A DNA stretch of 64,000 bases from Deinococcus planocerae. Its GTDB lineage: Bacteria > Deinococcota > Deinococci > Deinococcales > Deinococcaceae. A model generated the notes under the pieces. It was given only the letters and a program-made list of their open reading frames with translations, made no database searches and was not told the origin of the DNA. Below are positions 11,058 through 23,756 of this stretch, one piece after another; within the stretch, counting starts at the first letter, position 1; each line of letters starts with the position of its first letter. The position numbers and the translations under genes were made by a program. Location of the stretch: positions 73,005 to 137,004 of the forward strand of contig NZ_PNOR01000007.1 of the NCBI RefSeq assembly GCF_002869765.1, given 5' to 3'.

Positions 11058-11324
11058 ATGGCAAGTTATGACATCTTCGCGTGGCTGAACCGGGATAACC
11101 TGGATGATCACACGGGCTATCTTATTGGCTTCCTCACAACCGAGCAGGTCGTCGCACTCGGGCCAACCCTGCTCAAGGTAGAACAAGCACACGGCGTTAC
11201 GCTCCCCTTCATCGGGAACGCACGACTCACGAGGGCGCAGGTTCGTGCCGCGTTGGAGGCAGCCCTCTCGACTCTTCGTATCGCCGTGGACCTCCACGTA
11301 GGGATTCTGTGGGCCACACCATGA
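11058..11324 (+). CDS. Hypothetical protein, 88 aa
   Basis: [17 protein letters not shown] begins a small soluble protein with mixed helix and strand character and no recognised domain. GC content is visibly lower than in the flanking housekeeping genes, in keeping with the Uma2 patch, so this may be accessory DNA. The 10-bp palindrome GTGTCGACAC at 11041-11050 lies just upstream and could be an operator. There is no clear ribosome site; ATG 11058 is the first plausible start. Confidence 0.5.
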   Translation: MASYDIFAWLNRDNLDDHTGYLIGFLTTEQVVALGPTLLKVEQAHGVTLPFIGNARLTRAQVRAALEAALSTLRIAVDLHVGILWATP

Positions 11325-11367
11325 GATTGAGACGATAACCGGACACTCCCTCTCTTCGGGGAGCAAG

Positions 11368-11398
11368 AAGGCCCCTGCCATTCCTGAGCAGGGGCCTT
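11368..11398 (-). terminator. Terminator of acnA (bidirectional)
   Basis: A perfect 11-bp stem (11368-11378 with 11388-11398, 9-nt loop). It lies 24 bp past the acnA stop on the minus strand and is followed there by CTTGCTCC; on the plus strand TTTCCC follows, so it can also end transcripts from the small gene at 11058. Confidence 0.75.
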
Positions 11399-11421
11399 TC
11401 CCTTTCCTGAAGTCCTTGACC

Positions 11422-14467
<3,046 letters not shown>

Positions 14468-14812
14468 ATGGACGACCGCAAGAACGGCGATACGAGCGCA
14501 GCGGGAGCACAGGAGAATGTCGGTCTGCGGGAGGTGACCGACAACCCCAATTGGGACACGGGCGGCGAGAAGAGCACGGGAGACGCCATCCAGGACGGTA
14601 TCTACCAGCATGTCAGCGACGAGAACGCGGGGGCGGGCTCGGACGTGCCCGTCAACCAGCGGGCGTCGAGCGACGACCAGATGCGGCCCAGCGCCCCGGC
14701 GGGCGGGATGACAACGGCCTCCCAGAGCTACGGCGGCTACAGCGAGGGCCAACCCGCGAGCGGGGCCGCGGCCAATCCCGAGAAGACGGTAGACGGGGAA
14801 CAGGGAAGCTGA
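14468..14812 (+). CDS. Hydrophilic, probably disordered protein, 114 aa
   Basis: A 114-residue protein made mostly of Gly, Ala, Ser, Asp, Glu, Asn and Gln with almost no hydrophobic core (for example DENAGAGSDVPVNQRASSDD). No signal, membrane segment or family was recognised. The composition is that of an intrinsically disordered, hydrophilin-like protein, the kind often linked to desiccation or osmotic stress, but this is inference from composition alone. AAAGGAGACGCAC precedes the ATG. Confidence 0.65.
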   Translation: MDDRKNGDTSAAGAQENVGLREVTDNPNWDTGGEKSTGDAIQDGIYQHVSDENAGAGSDVPVNQRASSDDQMRPSAPAGGMTTASQSYGGYSEGQPASGAAANPEKTVDGEQGS

Positions 14813-14894
14813 GGCGGGGGCAGGGTGAGAAGGTGGGCCCCGCTTCGCTTGCGTTGTAGGAGGGGGTTCGGGAACAGCGTCACCTGCCCTGCTG

Positions 14895-14941
14895 AGCGGG
14901 CCTGGCGCGGCATCCCATCTGCCCCCGGCGCCAGGCCCGCT
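14895..14941. terminator. Perfect 14-bp hairpin between converging genes
   Basis: 14895-14908 pairs perfectly with 14928-14941 (19-nt loop), followed by TACCCCCTCTCC. It separates the disordered-protein gene from the converging polyketide synthase gene and likely stops both. Confidence 0.6.
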
Positions 14942-15011
14942 TACCCCCTCTCCTGCGGAGCTCGACAAATCCCGGCCTCCCCCCTCAAGGGGACGGGTCG
15001 ATAAGTGCCCC

Positions 15012-16079
15012 TCAACCCGGAAACTCGATCAACACGTGCTCCGCGCTGAAGCCCGGCCCCATCGCGCTCAGAAGGGCCTTCCCCTGCGGGCCACTGCGCA
15101 GGGTCTCTTCCAGCACGAACAGGACGGTCACGCTGCTCATGTTGCCGTGGCGGCACAGGACGCGGCGGCTGGTGTTCAGGGCACCCTCGGGCAACTCCAG
15201 CGCGTCCTCGTAGGCGGAGAGGACTTTCACGCCGCCCGGGTGGACGACGAAGGTCTCCACCTCCTCCCGCGTCCAGCCGTGGGCGGCGAGGGCCCCGGCC
15301 ACGTTCTGGGCCATCATCGAGTGGACGAGGGTGGGGATGTCGCGGGAGAAGCGGACCTTGAGGCCGTCGTCCACCACGTCCCAGCCCATGATGTCCTCGG
15401 AGTCCTCGATCAGGGTGGAGTAGCCGCCGTGGAGGCTGAGCAAGGGGGCCGGGCCGGGCACGTCGGGCGCGGTGACGACGAGGGCCGCGCCGCCGTCCGC
15501 GAAGAGGGCCGTGCCCACGAAGTTGCTCCCCGACTCGTCGCCCTTCACCAGGGTCAGGCTGCACAGCTCGACGGCTACGTACAGCACGCGCCGGTATCCC
15601 GCGCGCACGAGATCGGCGGCCCGCGCGAGCCCCGCCGCTCCCCCCGCGCAGCCCAGGCCCCACACGGGCAGGCGCGCGGCGTGGCGGTTGAGGCCAAGCG
15701 CCTCGATCAGGGAGGCGTCGAGGCTGGGGGTGCTCAGGCCGCTGGTGTTCACGACGACCACGGCGTCCACGTCGCCCGGGGCAATCTCCGCCCGCTCCAG
15801 CGCCTCGCGGGCCAGCCGCAGGGTCAGGGCGCGGGCCTCCTCGACGAAGACGGCGTTCTTCTCCCCGAAGCCGCGCGGCTCCAGGTACCACTCCAGGGGG
15901 CGGGAGAGGGCGCGAAACTTGATCTGGGCGTTGTCGAACACGTCGAGCATGTGGGGGCGGGCCGCCATGCGCGGGAAGAGGGTCCGGGCCGCCTCCCGGA
16001 TGTCCGACTGCGGGACGCGGTAGGGCGGCAGCCCGGTGACGAGCGAGCGCAAGGCGGGGAGGGCAGGCATGGTGGGCAT
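15012..16079 (-). CDS. Type III polyketide synthase (chalcone/stilbene synthase family)
   Basis: A homodimeric-type ketosynthase of 355 residues from the chosen start. The catalytic triad is Cys144 ([10 protein letters not shown]), His280 ([10 protein letters not shown]) and Asn313 ([12 protein letters not shown]). The enzyme condenses malonyl-CoA onto an acyl-CoA starter; bacterial relatives make alkylpyrones, alkylresorcinols or tetrahydroxynaphthalene. No tailoring genes sit next to it, so the product cannot be inferred. The start is uncertain: ATG 16079 gives [14 protein letters not shown], while a GTG at 16133 would add 18 residues with no family look. Confidence 0.9.
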   Translation of the reverse strand: MPTMPALPALRSLVTGLPPYRVPQSDIREAARTLFPRMAARPHMLDVFDNAQIKFRALSRPLEWYLEPRGFGEKNAVFVEEARALTLRLAREALERAEIAPGDVDAVVVVNTSGLSTPSLDASLIEALGLNRHAARLPVWGLGCAGGAAGLARAADLVRAGYRRVLYVAVELCSLTLVKGDESGSNFVGTALFADGGAALVVTAPDVPGPAPLLSLHGGYSTLIEDSEDIMGWDVVDDGLKVRFSRDIPTLVHSMMAQNVAGALAAHGWTREEVETFVVHPGGVKVLSAYEDALELPEGALNTSRRVLCRHGNMSSVTVLFVLEETLRSGPQGKALLSAMGPGFSAEHVLIEFPG

Positions 16080-16181
16080 TTTCTCGTCTGCATACCGAGG
16101 CCCCGCCGTACCAAAAGCACGGTTGTCCTCCACCGGGAGAGGGGAAAACCCCGATCAACAGCTCATCTTCCGTCAGAGTGC

Positions 16182-16220
16182 GGAGGCGGAGGCAGGCCCG
16201 CCTGCCCTCCCTCCGCCTCC
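16182..16220 (-). terminator. Terminator of the aldo/keto reductase gene
   Basis: A two-part stem: 16182-16190 pairs with 16212-16220 and, inside it, 16191-16197 with 16200-16206. It lies 14 bp past the stop of the reductase gene on the minus strand. Confidence 0.5.
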
Positions 16221-16233
16221 CCGCTCAGGCCGC

Positions 16234-17127
16234 TCAGCGCCGCCGCTTGCTCTCCCACTCCTGACGGCCCACCTCGTCGAGGCTGCGGAAGTCCTCGTCG
16301 GAGAGTTGGAGCCCGGCGGCGGCCACGTTCTCCTCGAGGTGCTTGACCTTCCCCGTGCCGGGAATGGGAAGCATGACCGGGCTGCGCCTCAGGACCCAGG
16401 CGAGCGCGACCTGCGACGGCGTGGCGCCCAGGCGACGCGACACCTCGTCGAGGACGCTGCCCTCGCGGGTCAGGCCGCCCGCCGCGAGGGGATACCACGG
16501 GATGAAGCCGATGCCCTCGCGCTCGCAGTGGTCGAGGACGTCCTCGCTCTTGCGGTTCACGAGGTTGTAGAGGTTCTGCACGGTGGCGACGGGGAAGACC
16601 TGCCGGGCGGCCTCGATCTCCTCGACGCTGACCTCGCTCAGCCCGGCGAAGCGGATGACGCCCTCGTCGATCAGCTCGCGGATGGCGGCGAACTGCTCGT
16701 CGCGCGGGACTTTGGAGTCGATGCGGTGCAGTTGCCACAAGTCGATGCGCTCGACGCCCAGGCGGCGGCGCGAGAGGTACGCCTGCTGCTTGAGGTACTC
16801 GGGGCGGCCCACCGGAATCCACACGTCGGGACCCGTTCGGGTGAGCCCACCCTTGGTGGCGACCACCACCGTGTCGTAGGGGGACAGGGCCTCGCGGATG
16901 AGTTCCTCGCTGACCGCCGGGCCGTACGAGTCGGCGGTGTCGATGAAGTTCACCCCGAGGTCAGGCAGGCGGCGCAGGGTGGCGAGGGCCCCCTCGCGGT
17001 CGGCGGGGTCACCCCAGATCCCTTCGCCCGTGATCCGCATGGCCCCGAAGCCCAGGCGGTTGACCTCCAGCTCTCCCCCGATGCGGAACGTGCCGCTCTG
17101 CGCGGCGCCCACTTCCAGTGTCGTCAT
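16234..17127 (-). CDS. Aldo/keto reductase
   Basis: A 297-residue TIM-barrel oxidoreductase. The active-site Asp and Tyr are in [17 protein letters not shown], the Lys in [10 protein letters not shown] and the His in WQLHRID; the NADPH-binding stretch is [17 protein letters not shown]. It should reduce an aldehyde or ketone with NADPH; the substrate is unknown. ATG 17127 is chosen because GGAGGGAAAGAACC precedes it and the family start [19 protein letters not shown] follows; a longer in-frame extension has no homology look. Confidence 0.92.
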   Translation of the reverse strand: MTTLEVGAAQSGTFRIGGELEVNRLGFGAMRITGEGIWGDPADREGALATLRRLPDLGVNFIDTADSYGPAVSEELIREALSPYDTVVVATKGGLTRTGPDVWIPVGRPEYLKQQAYLSRRRLGVERIDLWQLHRIDSKVPRDEQFAAIRELIDEGVIRFAGLSEVSVEEIEAARQVFPVATVQNLYNLVNRKSEDVLDHCEREGIGFIPWYPLAAGGLTREGSVLDEVSRRLGATPSQVALAWVLRRSPVMLPIPGTGKVKHLEENVAAAGLQLSDEDFRSLDEVGRQEWESKRRR

Positions 17128-17291
17128 GGTTCTTTCCCTCCACCGGGCATTGTGGGGGAAGGGGCGTGAAAAGGCGGTGCAGAGGACGGCGGTCAGGGGT
17201 AGACCGTTCGTTAACGTGCCCCGGCGTGGGGGACAGGCCGGTAGGCCAGGTGACGGACGCTGGCCGGACGGCACCTCCCCTGCCCTGGGTC

Positions 17292-18227
17292 ATGCCCAAG
17301 CTGCGCGACCCGTACCCGGAAGACCACGCGCCGCTCGCCGCCCTGCTGGGCGAGCACTGGCGGGAATTCACCTCGCCGGAGGACTTCGCCCGGAGCCTGG
17401 AGAACCGGGCCCCGGAGTCGCGGGTGCTGCACCGCGTCCTCGCAGGGGCAGGCGGCGAAGTGCTGGGCTATGGGCGGGCCATCCACCACCCCTGGCAGAG
17501 CGCGGGGACCTTCGAGGGGCTGGTCCTGGTCCACCCAGGGGCACACGGGCGCGGCCTGGGACAACTCCTCGCCGACGAGGTGTGGACCTTCGCGCGGCGG
17601 CACGGGGCCACCCGCCTGCGGGCGTTCCTGCACGACGACCCGGCCTCGCTGGCTTTTGCGCGGAGGTGGGGCTTCACCGTGACGCACCACGCCTTCGTCT
17701 CGCGGCTGGACGTGACCACCTTCGACGAGGCGCCCTTCGTGTCCGCGCTGGAGCGGGCGCACGTCTCCGGGCTCCGCTTCACCACCCTGGCGCGGGAGGG
17801 GATGACCGAGCAGAGCAAGCGGGCGCTGTACGCCCTCAACCGGGCCGCGGGGCTGGACGTGCCGGACAGTGGCGGCACCTTTCCACCCTACGAGCACTTC
17901 GACCGGCAGGTTTTCCGGGCGTCGTGGTTCGATCCCTCGGGCCAGATTCTGGCGGTGGACGGCGGGCGGTACGTGGGGCTCGGCGCCCTGGGCGTCAACG
18001 CCGGAAGCGGGGTGGGCGAGAACGCCTTCACGGGCGTGGACCGGGCCTACCGGGGGCGCGGGCTCGCCACCGCGCCGAAGCTGCTCGTCGTCCGGGAAGC
18101 CCGGCGGCGCGGGGTACGACTCCTCGAGACGGGCAACGACAGCCGCAACGCGCCGATCCTGAGGGTCAACCGCCGCTTCGGCTACGTGCCGCTGCCGGGC
18201 TGGTTCACGGTGGAGGCGCCGCTCTGA
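17292..18227 (+). CDS. Tandem-GNAT acetyltransferase
   Basis: A 311-residue protein with two GNAT folds. The first spans about residues 5-150, with the acetyl-CoA loop VHPGAHGRGLGQLLADE, and the second about 160-311, with VDRAYRGRGLATAPKLL followed by NDSRNAPILRVNRRFGYVP. Both loops keep the R/Q-x-x-G-x-G/A pattern, so both may bind acetyl-CoA. Such enzymes acetylate small amines, antibiotics or protein N-termini. ATG 17292 starts MPKLRDPYPEDHAPL, right at the domain edge. Confidence 0.85.
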   Translation: MPKLRDPYPEDHAPLAALLGEHWREFTSPEDFARSLENRAPESRVLHRVLAGAGGEVLGYGRAIHHPWQSAGTFEGLVLVHPGAHGRGLGQLLADEVWTFARRHGATRLRAFLHDDPASLAFARRWGFTVTHHAFVSRLDVTTFDEAPFVSALERAHVSGLRFTTLAREGMTEQSKRALYALNRAAGLDVPDSGGTFPPYEHFDRQVFRASWFDPSGQILAVDGGRYVGLGALGVNAGSGVGENAFTGVDRAYRGRGLATAPKLLVVREARRRGVRLLETGNDSRNAPILRVNRRFGYVPLPGWFTVEAPL

Positions 18228-18237
18228 CGCCCCTTCC

Positions 18238-19068
18238 CTAGCCCTCCCCCTCCGGCACCTCGCACGTCTCGCGGAAGACGAACTGCCCGAGCCGCTTGCG
18301 GTGGCGGCTGCTCCAGTCGATGGAGGGCCGCTTTTCGTCCTCCGGAAGGTAGCCGAGGCGGTAGACGGCCATGAGTTCGAGCCCCCCCGGCACCCGCAAC
18401 AGGTCCCGGATCGCCCGCCACTGCCGGGGAATCTCCATCGGCGTGGAGACGAATTGCAGGCCCATCCCGATCTCCCCGACCGCGTTCCAGATGTTTTCCA
18501 TCGCCGCACCGAGGCCGAAGACGGAGTAGAAGCCGCTGAGCTCCCCGGGCCGGTACTCCGCCTTGTCGAGCAGGGCGGCGAGGAGCAGGGGACTGCCCTC
18601 CACCAGCCGCCGGTTGTCCTCGCCGAGTTTTTTCGGCACGCCGAGCTGGCGCATGACCCGGAGCCCCGCGTCGGAGAAGACCTGACGGGTGAAGGGGCGC
18701 AGGGGACCGGGCAGGTGGTCGATGTGGATGCCGTCGCGCTTTTGCTCCAGCTCGGCTTCCGAGAAGCGGAAGTAGCGGCGGTAACGCTCGAAGAAGACGC
18801 CCGCCTCGATGAGTTCGGTCATGCTCTCGCCCGAGATGCGCGCGACCTCGCCGATGGTGCCCTTGTCCTCGATGAGCACGAAGCGCCACGGCTGGCTGTT
18901 GAAGTGGCTGGGGGCGGCCTGCGCGACCCGCATCAGGAGGTGCTGGTGCTCGCGGCTGACCGGATCAGGCCGGAAGGGGCCGTTCGTGGTCCGGCGGGCG
19001 AGCATCCCCTCGATCAGCCCGGCGGCGGGCACCCTGGGAGGGGACGGGGTGACGGGCGGGACGGTCAT
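18238..19068 (-). CDS. Nitroreductase-family FMN oxidoreductase
   Basis: A 276-residue flavoprotein. The FMN-binding Arg lies in [11 protein letters not shown], followed by [18 protein letters not shown] and the late [19 protein letters not shown], all typical of the nitroreductase/NfsA-like fold. It uses NAD(P)H to reduce nitro compounds, quinones or flavin; the in vivo substrate is unknown. On the minus strand TAGCCT lies exactly 6 nt before the ATG, so the mRNA is probably leaderless. Confidence 0.88.
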   Translation of the reverse strand: MTVPPVTPSPPRVPAAGLIEGMLARRTTNGPFRPDPVSREHQHLLMRVAQAAPSHFNSQPWRFVLIEDKGTIGEVARISGESMTELIEAGVFFERYRRYFRFSEAELEQKRDGIHIDHLPGPLRPFTRQVFSDAGLRVMRQLGVPKKLGEDNRRLVEGSPLLLAALLDKAEYRPGELSGFYSVFGLGAAMENIWNAVGEIGMGLQFVSTPMEIPRQWRAIRDLLRVPGGLELMAVYRLGYLPEDEKRPSIDWSSRHRKRLGQFVFRETCEVPEGEG

Positions 19069-19074
19069 GCCCGC

Positions 19075-19080
19075 AGGCTA
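19075..19080 (-). promoter_or_regulatory. Leaderless -10 element (TAGCCT)
   Basis: TAGCCT on the minus strand, 6 nt before the nitroreductase ATG. Confidence 0.55.
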
Positions 19081-19111
19081 GCGCGGCGGTCCGGGGCGGC
19101 GTGCCCCGCGC

Positions 19112-19429
19112 TCACCACGCCCCCCACAGCCCCGCCCCGAAGGCCGCCGCACACCCGAGCGCCAGCCGCCAGTGTCCCGCCCGCCCGGGCCGGGTGCGCG
19201 GCATCAGCAGCAAGAGGGCCAGCGCGGGCAGCAGGGCAAGGCCGCGCCCGCCCGCGAGCACCCCCGACACGCCGACCCCCGCGCACACCGCGAAGAAGAG
19301 GGCGTGGTGGACCCAGCGGGCCGTCAGCCGCCAGCGCCCGAGTTGCAGGCCCAGCCCCAGCGTCAGGAGCCCGCCCATGAGGGCGGCGGTCAGGAGGAGA
19401 GCGAGGCGGTGCGGGTCCACTTGTCCCAT
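19112..19429 (-). CDS. Small membrane protein, 105 aa
   Basis: Three to four hydrophobic helices are visible (about 9-28, 38-55, 63-77 and 86-103), with short basic loops. No family was recognised. GGGGAG lies about 14 nt before the ATG, and TAGCCT a little further upstream could be its -10. It is divergent from the lipoprotein gene at 19465, with only 35 bp between them. Confidence 0.6.
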   Translation of the reverse strand: MGQVDPHRLALLLTAALMGGLLTLGLGLQLGRWRLTARWVHHALFFAVCAGVGVSGVLAGGRGLALLPALALLLLMPRTRPGRAGHWRLALGCAAAFGAGLWGAW

Positions 19430-19464
19430 GCTCGCACAGCTCTCCCCAGGCTACCCTGGCGGCG

Positions 19465-19956
19465 ATGAAGTTCGCGCGCCCGTCTGCCGCCTTCCTTGCC
19501 CTGGCCGCCCTGCTCGGCGGGGGACTCTCGGGGTGCCGCTCGGAGACGCGGGGGGGCGCCGGGGAGGACCTGACCGCGCGGGTGCTGTTCACGGTCAACG
19601 GCACCTACGACGCCCAGGCCGACCGGCGCGAGCGGGTGGGCGGCGGGCTGCGGCGCATCACCTGGACCTCGCGCCCGCCGCTCCCCGCCCGCGCGGTGAT
19701 CGTCCGCTTCGACGGCAACGTCCGCTCCCTGTCGTGGGAGCTGGAGGTCGAGGGCCCCGAGTTCAGCGCCCGCAGCCTCGCGGGGGAGGGGGCCGCCACC
19801 GTCTCCACCCCGCAGGGCGAGGGGCTCAGGCCCCGGGGAGGCCGCCTCGCCGAGGTGCTGATCCTCCGCACGCCGGGGGGCCTGCGCCTCGTGACGCGCG
19901 GCTTCGTGATCCGGGAGGAACCGTCGCTGCTGCCCGCCTTTGAAGAGAAGCGATGA
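19465..19956 (+). CDS. Lipoprotein of unknown function, 163 aa
   Basis: The N-terminus [19 protein letters not shown] ends in the lipobox LSGC (Cys24), so it should be a lipid-anchored envelope protein. The rest looks beta-rich ([32 protein letters not shown]), with no recognised domain. TACCCT lies 7 nt before the ATG, a leaderless-type promoter. It converges on the GGDEF gene. Confidence 0.75.
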   Translation: MKFARPSAAFLALAALLGGGLSGCRSETRGGAGEDLTARVLFTVNGTYDAQADRRERVGGGLRRITWTSRPPLPARAVIVRFDGNVRSLSWELEVEGPEFSARSLAGEGAATVSTPQGEGLRPRGGRLAEVLILRTPGGLRLVTRGFVIREEPSLLPAFEEKR

Positions 19957-19960
19957 AGGT

Positions 19961-19989
19961 TGAGGAGCAGCGGGGCCCGTGACTCCTCA
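19961..19989. terminator. Short hairpin between converging genes
   Basis: TGAGGAG (19961-19967) pairs with CTCCTCA (19983-19989). There is no U-run, so terminator function is uncertain. Confidence 0.35.
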
Positions 19990-20000
19990 TCGCCCGTTCC

Positions 20001-21053
20001 TCACGACTCCACGCGGTTTCTTCCCGACCGCTTGGCTGCGTACAGGGCCTGATCGGCGCGGGCGAGCAGGGCGTCCGCCGTGTCGTCCGGGGGACGAAAG
20101 GAGGCCACGCCCAGGCTGGCGGTGACGGGGAGGCCCGCGACGGGGGAGGCGGCGACGGCCTGGCGCAGCCGCTCGGCGAGGGCGTGCGCCTCGGGCTTGG
20201 CGAGGCCGGGCAGCAGGATCAGGAACTCCTCGCCGCCCCAGCGGCCCACCAGCCCCCCACTGCCGCGCACGGTGCGGCGCAACCGCTTGGCGACCCCGCG
20301 CAGCACCTCGTCGCCCGCCGGGTGGCCGTAGCGGTCGTTGACGGCCTTGAAGTGGTCGATGTCGCACATCACGGCGCTCAGGGGGGTGCGGGTCTCCAGG
20401 GCGTGGCGCAGCCGGTCGAGAAGCTCCTCCTCGGTGGCGGCGCGGCACAGCACCCGCGTCAGGCCGTCGAAGCGGGCCGCCTGGAGCTGGGCGCTCGCCT
20501 GCTCGTGCAGGGCGAGGTTGGCCTCGATGAGGCGGGCGGCGACGAACGACACCCCCGCCAGGGCCGCCGTGGCGAGGCCCCCCGACACCCACGCGGCCAG
20601 GAGCCCCGGGGAGAGGGGCGGCCCCTCCAGCAGCACGAGGCCCAGCCCCGCGAGGACCGTCAGGACCGCCGCGCCGCCCCACGCCGAGCCCAGCAGCAGG
20701 GGCGCGACTCCGGCCAGCGCCGCCGCCCAGAGGGTCAGCTCGGCGGGCTGGAGCCCCAGCGAGACCATCCGCCACGCCTCCAGCCACAGCAGGGGCGTCA
20801 ACAGCACGAAGGCCCCCACCCCCACCCGGCGGATGTGCCGGGGAGCCAGCGCCGCGCCGAGCAGGGTCAGCACGAACACGCCCGCCATCCAGAATTTCGG
20901 CGTCTGGTACGCTGCCGGAAAGGCGCCCGGCGGGTCGAGCAGGGCCGTGACGGCGGCGAACAGCAGGTAGGCTCCGCCCAGCAGCCACAGCGCCCACTGG
21001 CGGCTGCGGTGCAGCGCGGGGCGGAGGGGGGAGGCGAGGCGGCGCGTCAGCAT
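20001..21053 (-). CDS. Membrane-bound diguanylate cyclase (GGDEF)
   Basis: A 350-residue protein with about six transmembrane helices in the first 180 residues and a C-terminal GGDEF domain. The active site is GGEEF (residues 273-277), with CDIDHFKAVNDRYGHPAGD as the substrate and metal-binding stretch, so it should make c-di-GMP from two GTP. The inhibitory RxxD site before GGEEF is absent. The linker between membrane part and catalytic domain probably carries an unidentified signal. ATG 21053 follows GGGGCGAGACC; an ATG 75 bp upstream is less likely. Confidence 0.9.
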   Translation of the reverse strand: MLTRRLASPLRPALHRSRQWALWLLGGAYLLFAAVTALLDPPGAFPAAYQTPKFWMAGVFVLTLLGAALAPRHIRRVGVGAFVLLTPLLWLEAWRMVSLGLQPAELTLWAAALAGVAPLLLGSAWGGAAVLTVLAGLGLVLLEGPPLSPGLLAAWVSGGLATAALAGVSFVAARLIEANLALHEQASAQLQAARFDGLTRVLCRAATEEELLDRLRHALETRTPLSAVMCDIDHFKAVNDRYGHPAGDEVLRGVAKRLRRTVRGSGGLVGRWGGEEFLILLPGLAKPEAHALAERLRQAVAASPVAGLPVTASLGVASFRPPDDTADALLARADQALYAAKRSGRNRVES

Positions 21054-21133
21054 GGTCTCGCCCCGCAGGGTAGGCGCCCCCGTCTGACCGTTCCCTTGCA
21101 GCCTGACCGGGAGGTCACCTCCGAACATGAAGA

Positions 21134-21172
21134 CGCCGCCCGCGTCCCGGATGGGGGGGCTTGCGGGCGGCG
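21134..21172 (-). terminator. Terminator of ndk
   Basis: A perfect 10-bp stem (21134-21143 with 21163-21172), followed on the minus strand by TCTTCATGTT. It lies 17 bp past the ndk stop. Confidence 0.6.
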
Positions 21173-21188
21173 CGGAGGGGAGGGAGGT

Positions 21189-21605
21189 TCAGCCGAGCAA
21201 TTCCTCGGGCTTGAAGAACAGGCCCAGCTCGCGCTCGGCGCTCTGGGGCGAGTCGCTGCCGTGGGTCACGTTCTCGCCCGTGGTGGTGGCGAAGTCGGCG
21301 CGGATGGTGCCGGGGGCGGCGTTCGCGGGGTTGGTCGCCCCCATCATCGCCCGCCAGCCGGAGACGGCGTTCTCACCCTCCAGCGCGATGGCGACGACCG
21401 GGCCGCCCGTGATGAACTCGACGAGTTCGCCGAAGAAGGGGCGCTCGCGGTGTTCGCCGTAGTGGGTCTCGGCGACCTCGCGGGAGATCACCGTCTGCTT
21501 GAGGCCGACCACGCGGTAGCCCTTCTTGGCGATGCGGGCGAGAATCTCGGGCGTCAGGCCCCGGCGCACGCCGTCGGGCTTGATCATGGCAAAGGTGCGT
21601 TCCAT
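21189..21605 (-). CDS. ndk: Nucleoside diphosphate kinase
   Basis: A 138-residue NDK of full length. It starts [17 protein letters not shown] and contains the phospho-accepting His in [17 protein letters not shown]. It moves the gamma phosphate of ATP to nucleoside diphosphates by a ping-pong mechanism and balances NTP/dNTP pools. The gene is monocistronic. Confidence 0.97.
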   Translation of the reverse strand: MERTFAMIKPDGVRRGLTPEILARIAKKGYRVVGLKQTVISREVAETHYGEHRERPFFGELVEFITGGPVVAIALEGENAVSGWRAMMGATNPANAAPGTIRADFATTTGENVTHGSDSPQSAERELGLFFKPEELLG

Positions 21606-21746
21606 ACCGCCCGCGAGGATAGCAGGCAGGGGCGCCCTGGGCCCCGTGCCGCGGCTGAGGCGGACAGTCCCGGCCCTCTCCGGGCGCGGGGCTCAGGGGG
21701 CACGTTCGGCCCGTCCGGCACCTTCCAGCCTGTCCAGTCCGGCCCC

Positions 21747-21752
21747 TACAAT
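21747..21752 (+). promoter_or_regulatory. Leaderless -10 element (TACAAT)
   Basis: TACAAT lies 6 nt before the ATG at 21759. This near-consensus hexamer also decides the start codon of the permease. Confidence 0.6.
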
Positions 21753-21758
21753 GAAAAA

Positions 21759-23756
21759 ATGACCAATATCCCAGACCCCCGCCCCTCACCGGCGGCGGCC
21801 ACCATCGCCCTGACGGCGAGTGCCCTGGCCGCGGCGGGGCTGCTGCTCTTCCCCCTCGCCACCCTCGGGCGCGACTTCAGCGCCGGGGGCGTGCTGCTGC
21901 ACCTCACGGGGGGCACCCTGAACCTCAGCTCCAGCCAGCAAGCGCCCCTCCCCGCCGTGGGTCCGGTGCTCGCGCTGGGCTGGACGGCCCTCGCCCTGCT
22001 CGTGGCGAGCGTGGTGGGCGCGGCGCGGCGGGCACGCTGGGTGTGGCTCACGGGCCTGCTCGCCTTTCTGGCGGGGGTGGCGGCGGTCTTCGTGCTGCGG
22101 GGCGTGCTGAGTGCGGAGACGGCGCGGGTGCTCACCGACACCAGCCTGCGGCCCGGGGCGCGGCGTCAACTGCGGAACTTCTACGGCGGGGGCGGGATGA
22201 ACCTGGGCCTTTTCCTCGCGGTGCTGGGCGGCCTGATCACGGCGGTCGCGGGGCTGAGTGCCCGGCGCGCGTGGTGGGAGCGGCTCGACCGCCTGCGCGG
22301 CCTGCTCGTGCCCGCCGTCGCCATCGCGCTCGCGGTGCTGGTGGGCGCCGTCGTGGTCCTGATCGTGCAGCCTGGGGTGAACTCGGGCGACGTGCCCTTA
22401 TCGCTGTGGGGCCGCTGGCTCGCCAAGAGCGACGTGGTGTACTTCGTGTACTCGGCCCTCTTCGCGCCCGTCACGGCGCTCAACCCCTTTCTCGACAGCC
22501 TCAAGCTCGCCACGCCGCTCATCTTCACGGGGCTCTCGGTGGCCTTCGCGTTCCGCACGGGCCTGTTCAACATCGGCGCCCCCGGGCAGCTCACGATGGG
22601 GGCCATCGGGGCGACGCTGGTGGGCGTGTACGGGCCCGCCGGGCTGGGGTGGCTCCTCCTGCCCCTCTCGGTGATCGCGGCGGGGCTGGGCGGGGCGCTG
22701 TGGGGGGCGATTCCGGGCTTTCTCAAGGCGCGCTTCGGGTCGAGCGAGGGCATCAACACGATCATGCTCAACTACATCGCGTCGGCGATCTTCATCTTCC
22801 TGATCGGCAGCGAGACCTTCCCCTTCCTGGGGCGGGAATACAACCTCCCCTTCAAGGCGGAGGGCTTCGAGCCCCGCAGCGAGGAATTGCAGGAGGCGGC
22901 GCGGCTCCCCACCCTGCTGGGCCTGTTCAACGTGGGCGGGGCGGGTGGAGTGGCGCTCACCATTGCCCCCCTGGTGGCGCTCGTCGCCTTCCTCGTCGCC
23001 CGTCCGCTGCTCGCCCGCGCCCGGGTGCGGCAGGGCACCCTGCTCGCCCTTCTCGCGGCCCTCGTGCTCGGCGCGCTGACGTGGCGGATCGGCATTCCCG
23101 TGCAGGTGACGGGGAGCCAGCTCAACGCCTCCTTCCTGATCGCGCTCCTCTGCGTGGCGCTGTTCGGGACGCTGATGTGGCGCACGGCGACGGGGTACGC
23201 GCTGCGGGCGGTGGGCCTCTCGCCCCGGGCGGCGGAGTACGGCGGGATCAGCGTGGCGCGCGGAACGATCCTGGCGATGACGCTCGCGGGCATGTTCGCC
23301 GGGCTCGCGGGCACGCACTACGTGAACGGCGGGGCGCTCGACGAGTACCGCCTGCGGGGGAATACGCCGGTGAACGTGGGCTTCGACGGGATCGCGGTCG
23401 CGCTGATGGGGCAGAGCACCCCGGCGGGCGTGGTGGCGGCGAGCGTCCTGTTCGGCACCATCGACACGGGCGGGCTGGAGGTGGACCAGCAGCTCGACCG
23501 GGTGAACCGCGACATCGTGACGGTGCTCAAGGCATTGATCGTGCTGTTCATCGCGGCGGGGGGCTTCCTCAGCCGCCGGGTGACGGACCCGCCGCCGCCC
23601 CAGCTCGTGCAGGCGGCCAGCGCGGGCGGCGCGGCCCAGGGGGCTCAGCTCTCGCCCGCCGCCGCCGCCGGGGAACGCGCCACGCCGCTGCCCAACCTCG
23701 GGGTGAGCAGCGAGACCAACGCGCGGGTCGAAGAGGCCCAGAAAGGGGGCCGCTAG
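21759..23756 (+). CDS. ABC transporter permease, nucleoside/simple-sugar type, 665 aa
   Basis: A large permease of the BMP-associated (YufP/NupP-like) family. It has extra N-terminal membrane helices (about 1-200), then the permease core with LKLATPLIFTGLSVAFAFR, TGLFNIGAPGQLTMGAIGA and FGSSEGINTIMLNYIA. The family usually has about 350 residues; this one is longer because of the N-terminal bundle and an insertion near 380-480. It should import nucleosides or related solutes. The ATPase and substrate-binding lipoprotein genes usual in such operons are not next to it. The next permease gene starts directly after its stop codon. Confidence 0.88.
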   Translation: MTNIPDPRPSPAAATIALTASALAAAGLLLFPLATLGRDFSAGGVLLHLTGGTLNLSSSQQAPLPAVGPVLALGWTALALLVASVVGAARRARWVWLTGLLAFLAGVAAVFVLRGVLSAETARVLTDTSLRPGARRQLRNFYGGGGMNLGLFLAVLGGLITAVAGLSARRAWWERLDRLRGLLVPAVAIALAVLVGAVVVLIVQPGVNSGDVPLSLWGRWLAKSDVVYFVYSALFAPVTALNPFLDSLKLATPLIFTGLSVAFAFRTGLFNIGAPGQLTMGAIGATLVGVYGPAGLGWLLLPLSVIAAGLGGALWGAIPGFLKARFGSSEGINTIMLNYIASAIFIFLIGSETFPFLGREYNLPFKAEGFEPRSEELQEAARLPTLLGLFNVGGAGGVALTIAPLVALVAFLVARPLLARARVRQGTLLALLAALVLGALTWRIGIPVQVTGSQLNASFLIALLCVALFGTLMWRTATGYALRAVGLSPRAAEYGGISVARGTILAMTLAGMFAGLAGTHYVNGGALDEYRLRGNTPVNVGFDGIAVALMGQSTPAGVVAASVLFGTIDTGGLEVDQQLDRVNRDIVTVLKALIVLFIAAGGFLSRRVTDPPPPQLVQAASAGGAAQGAQLSPAAAAGERATPLPNLGVSSETNARVEEAQKGGR

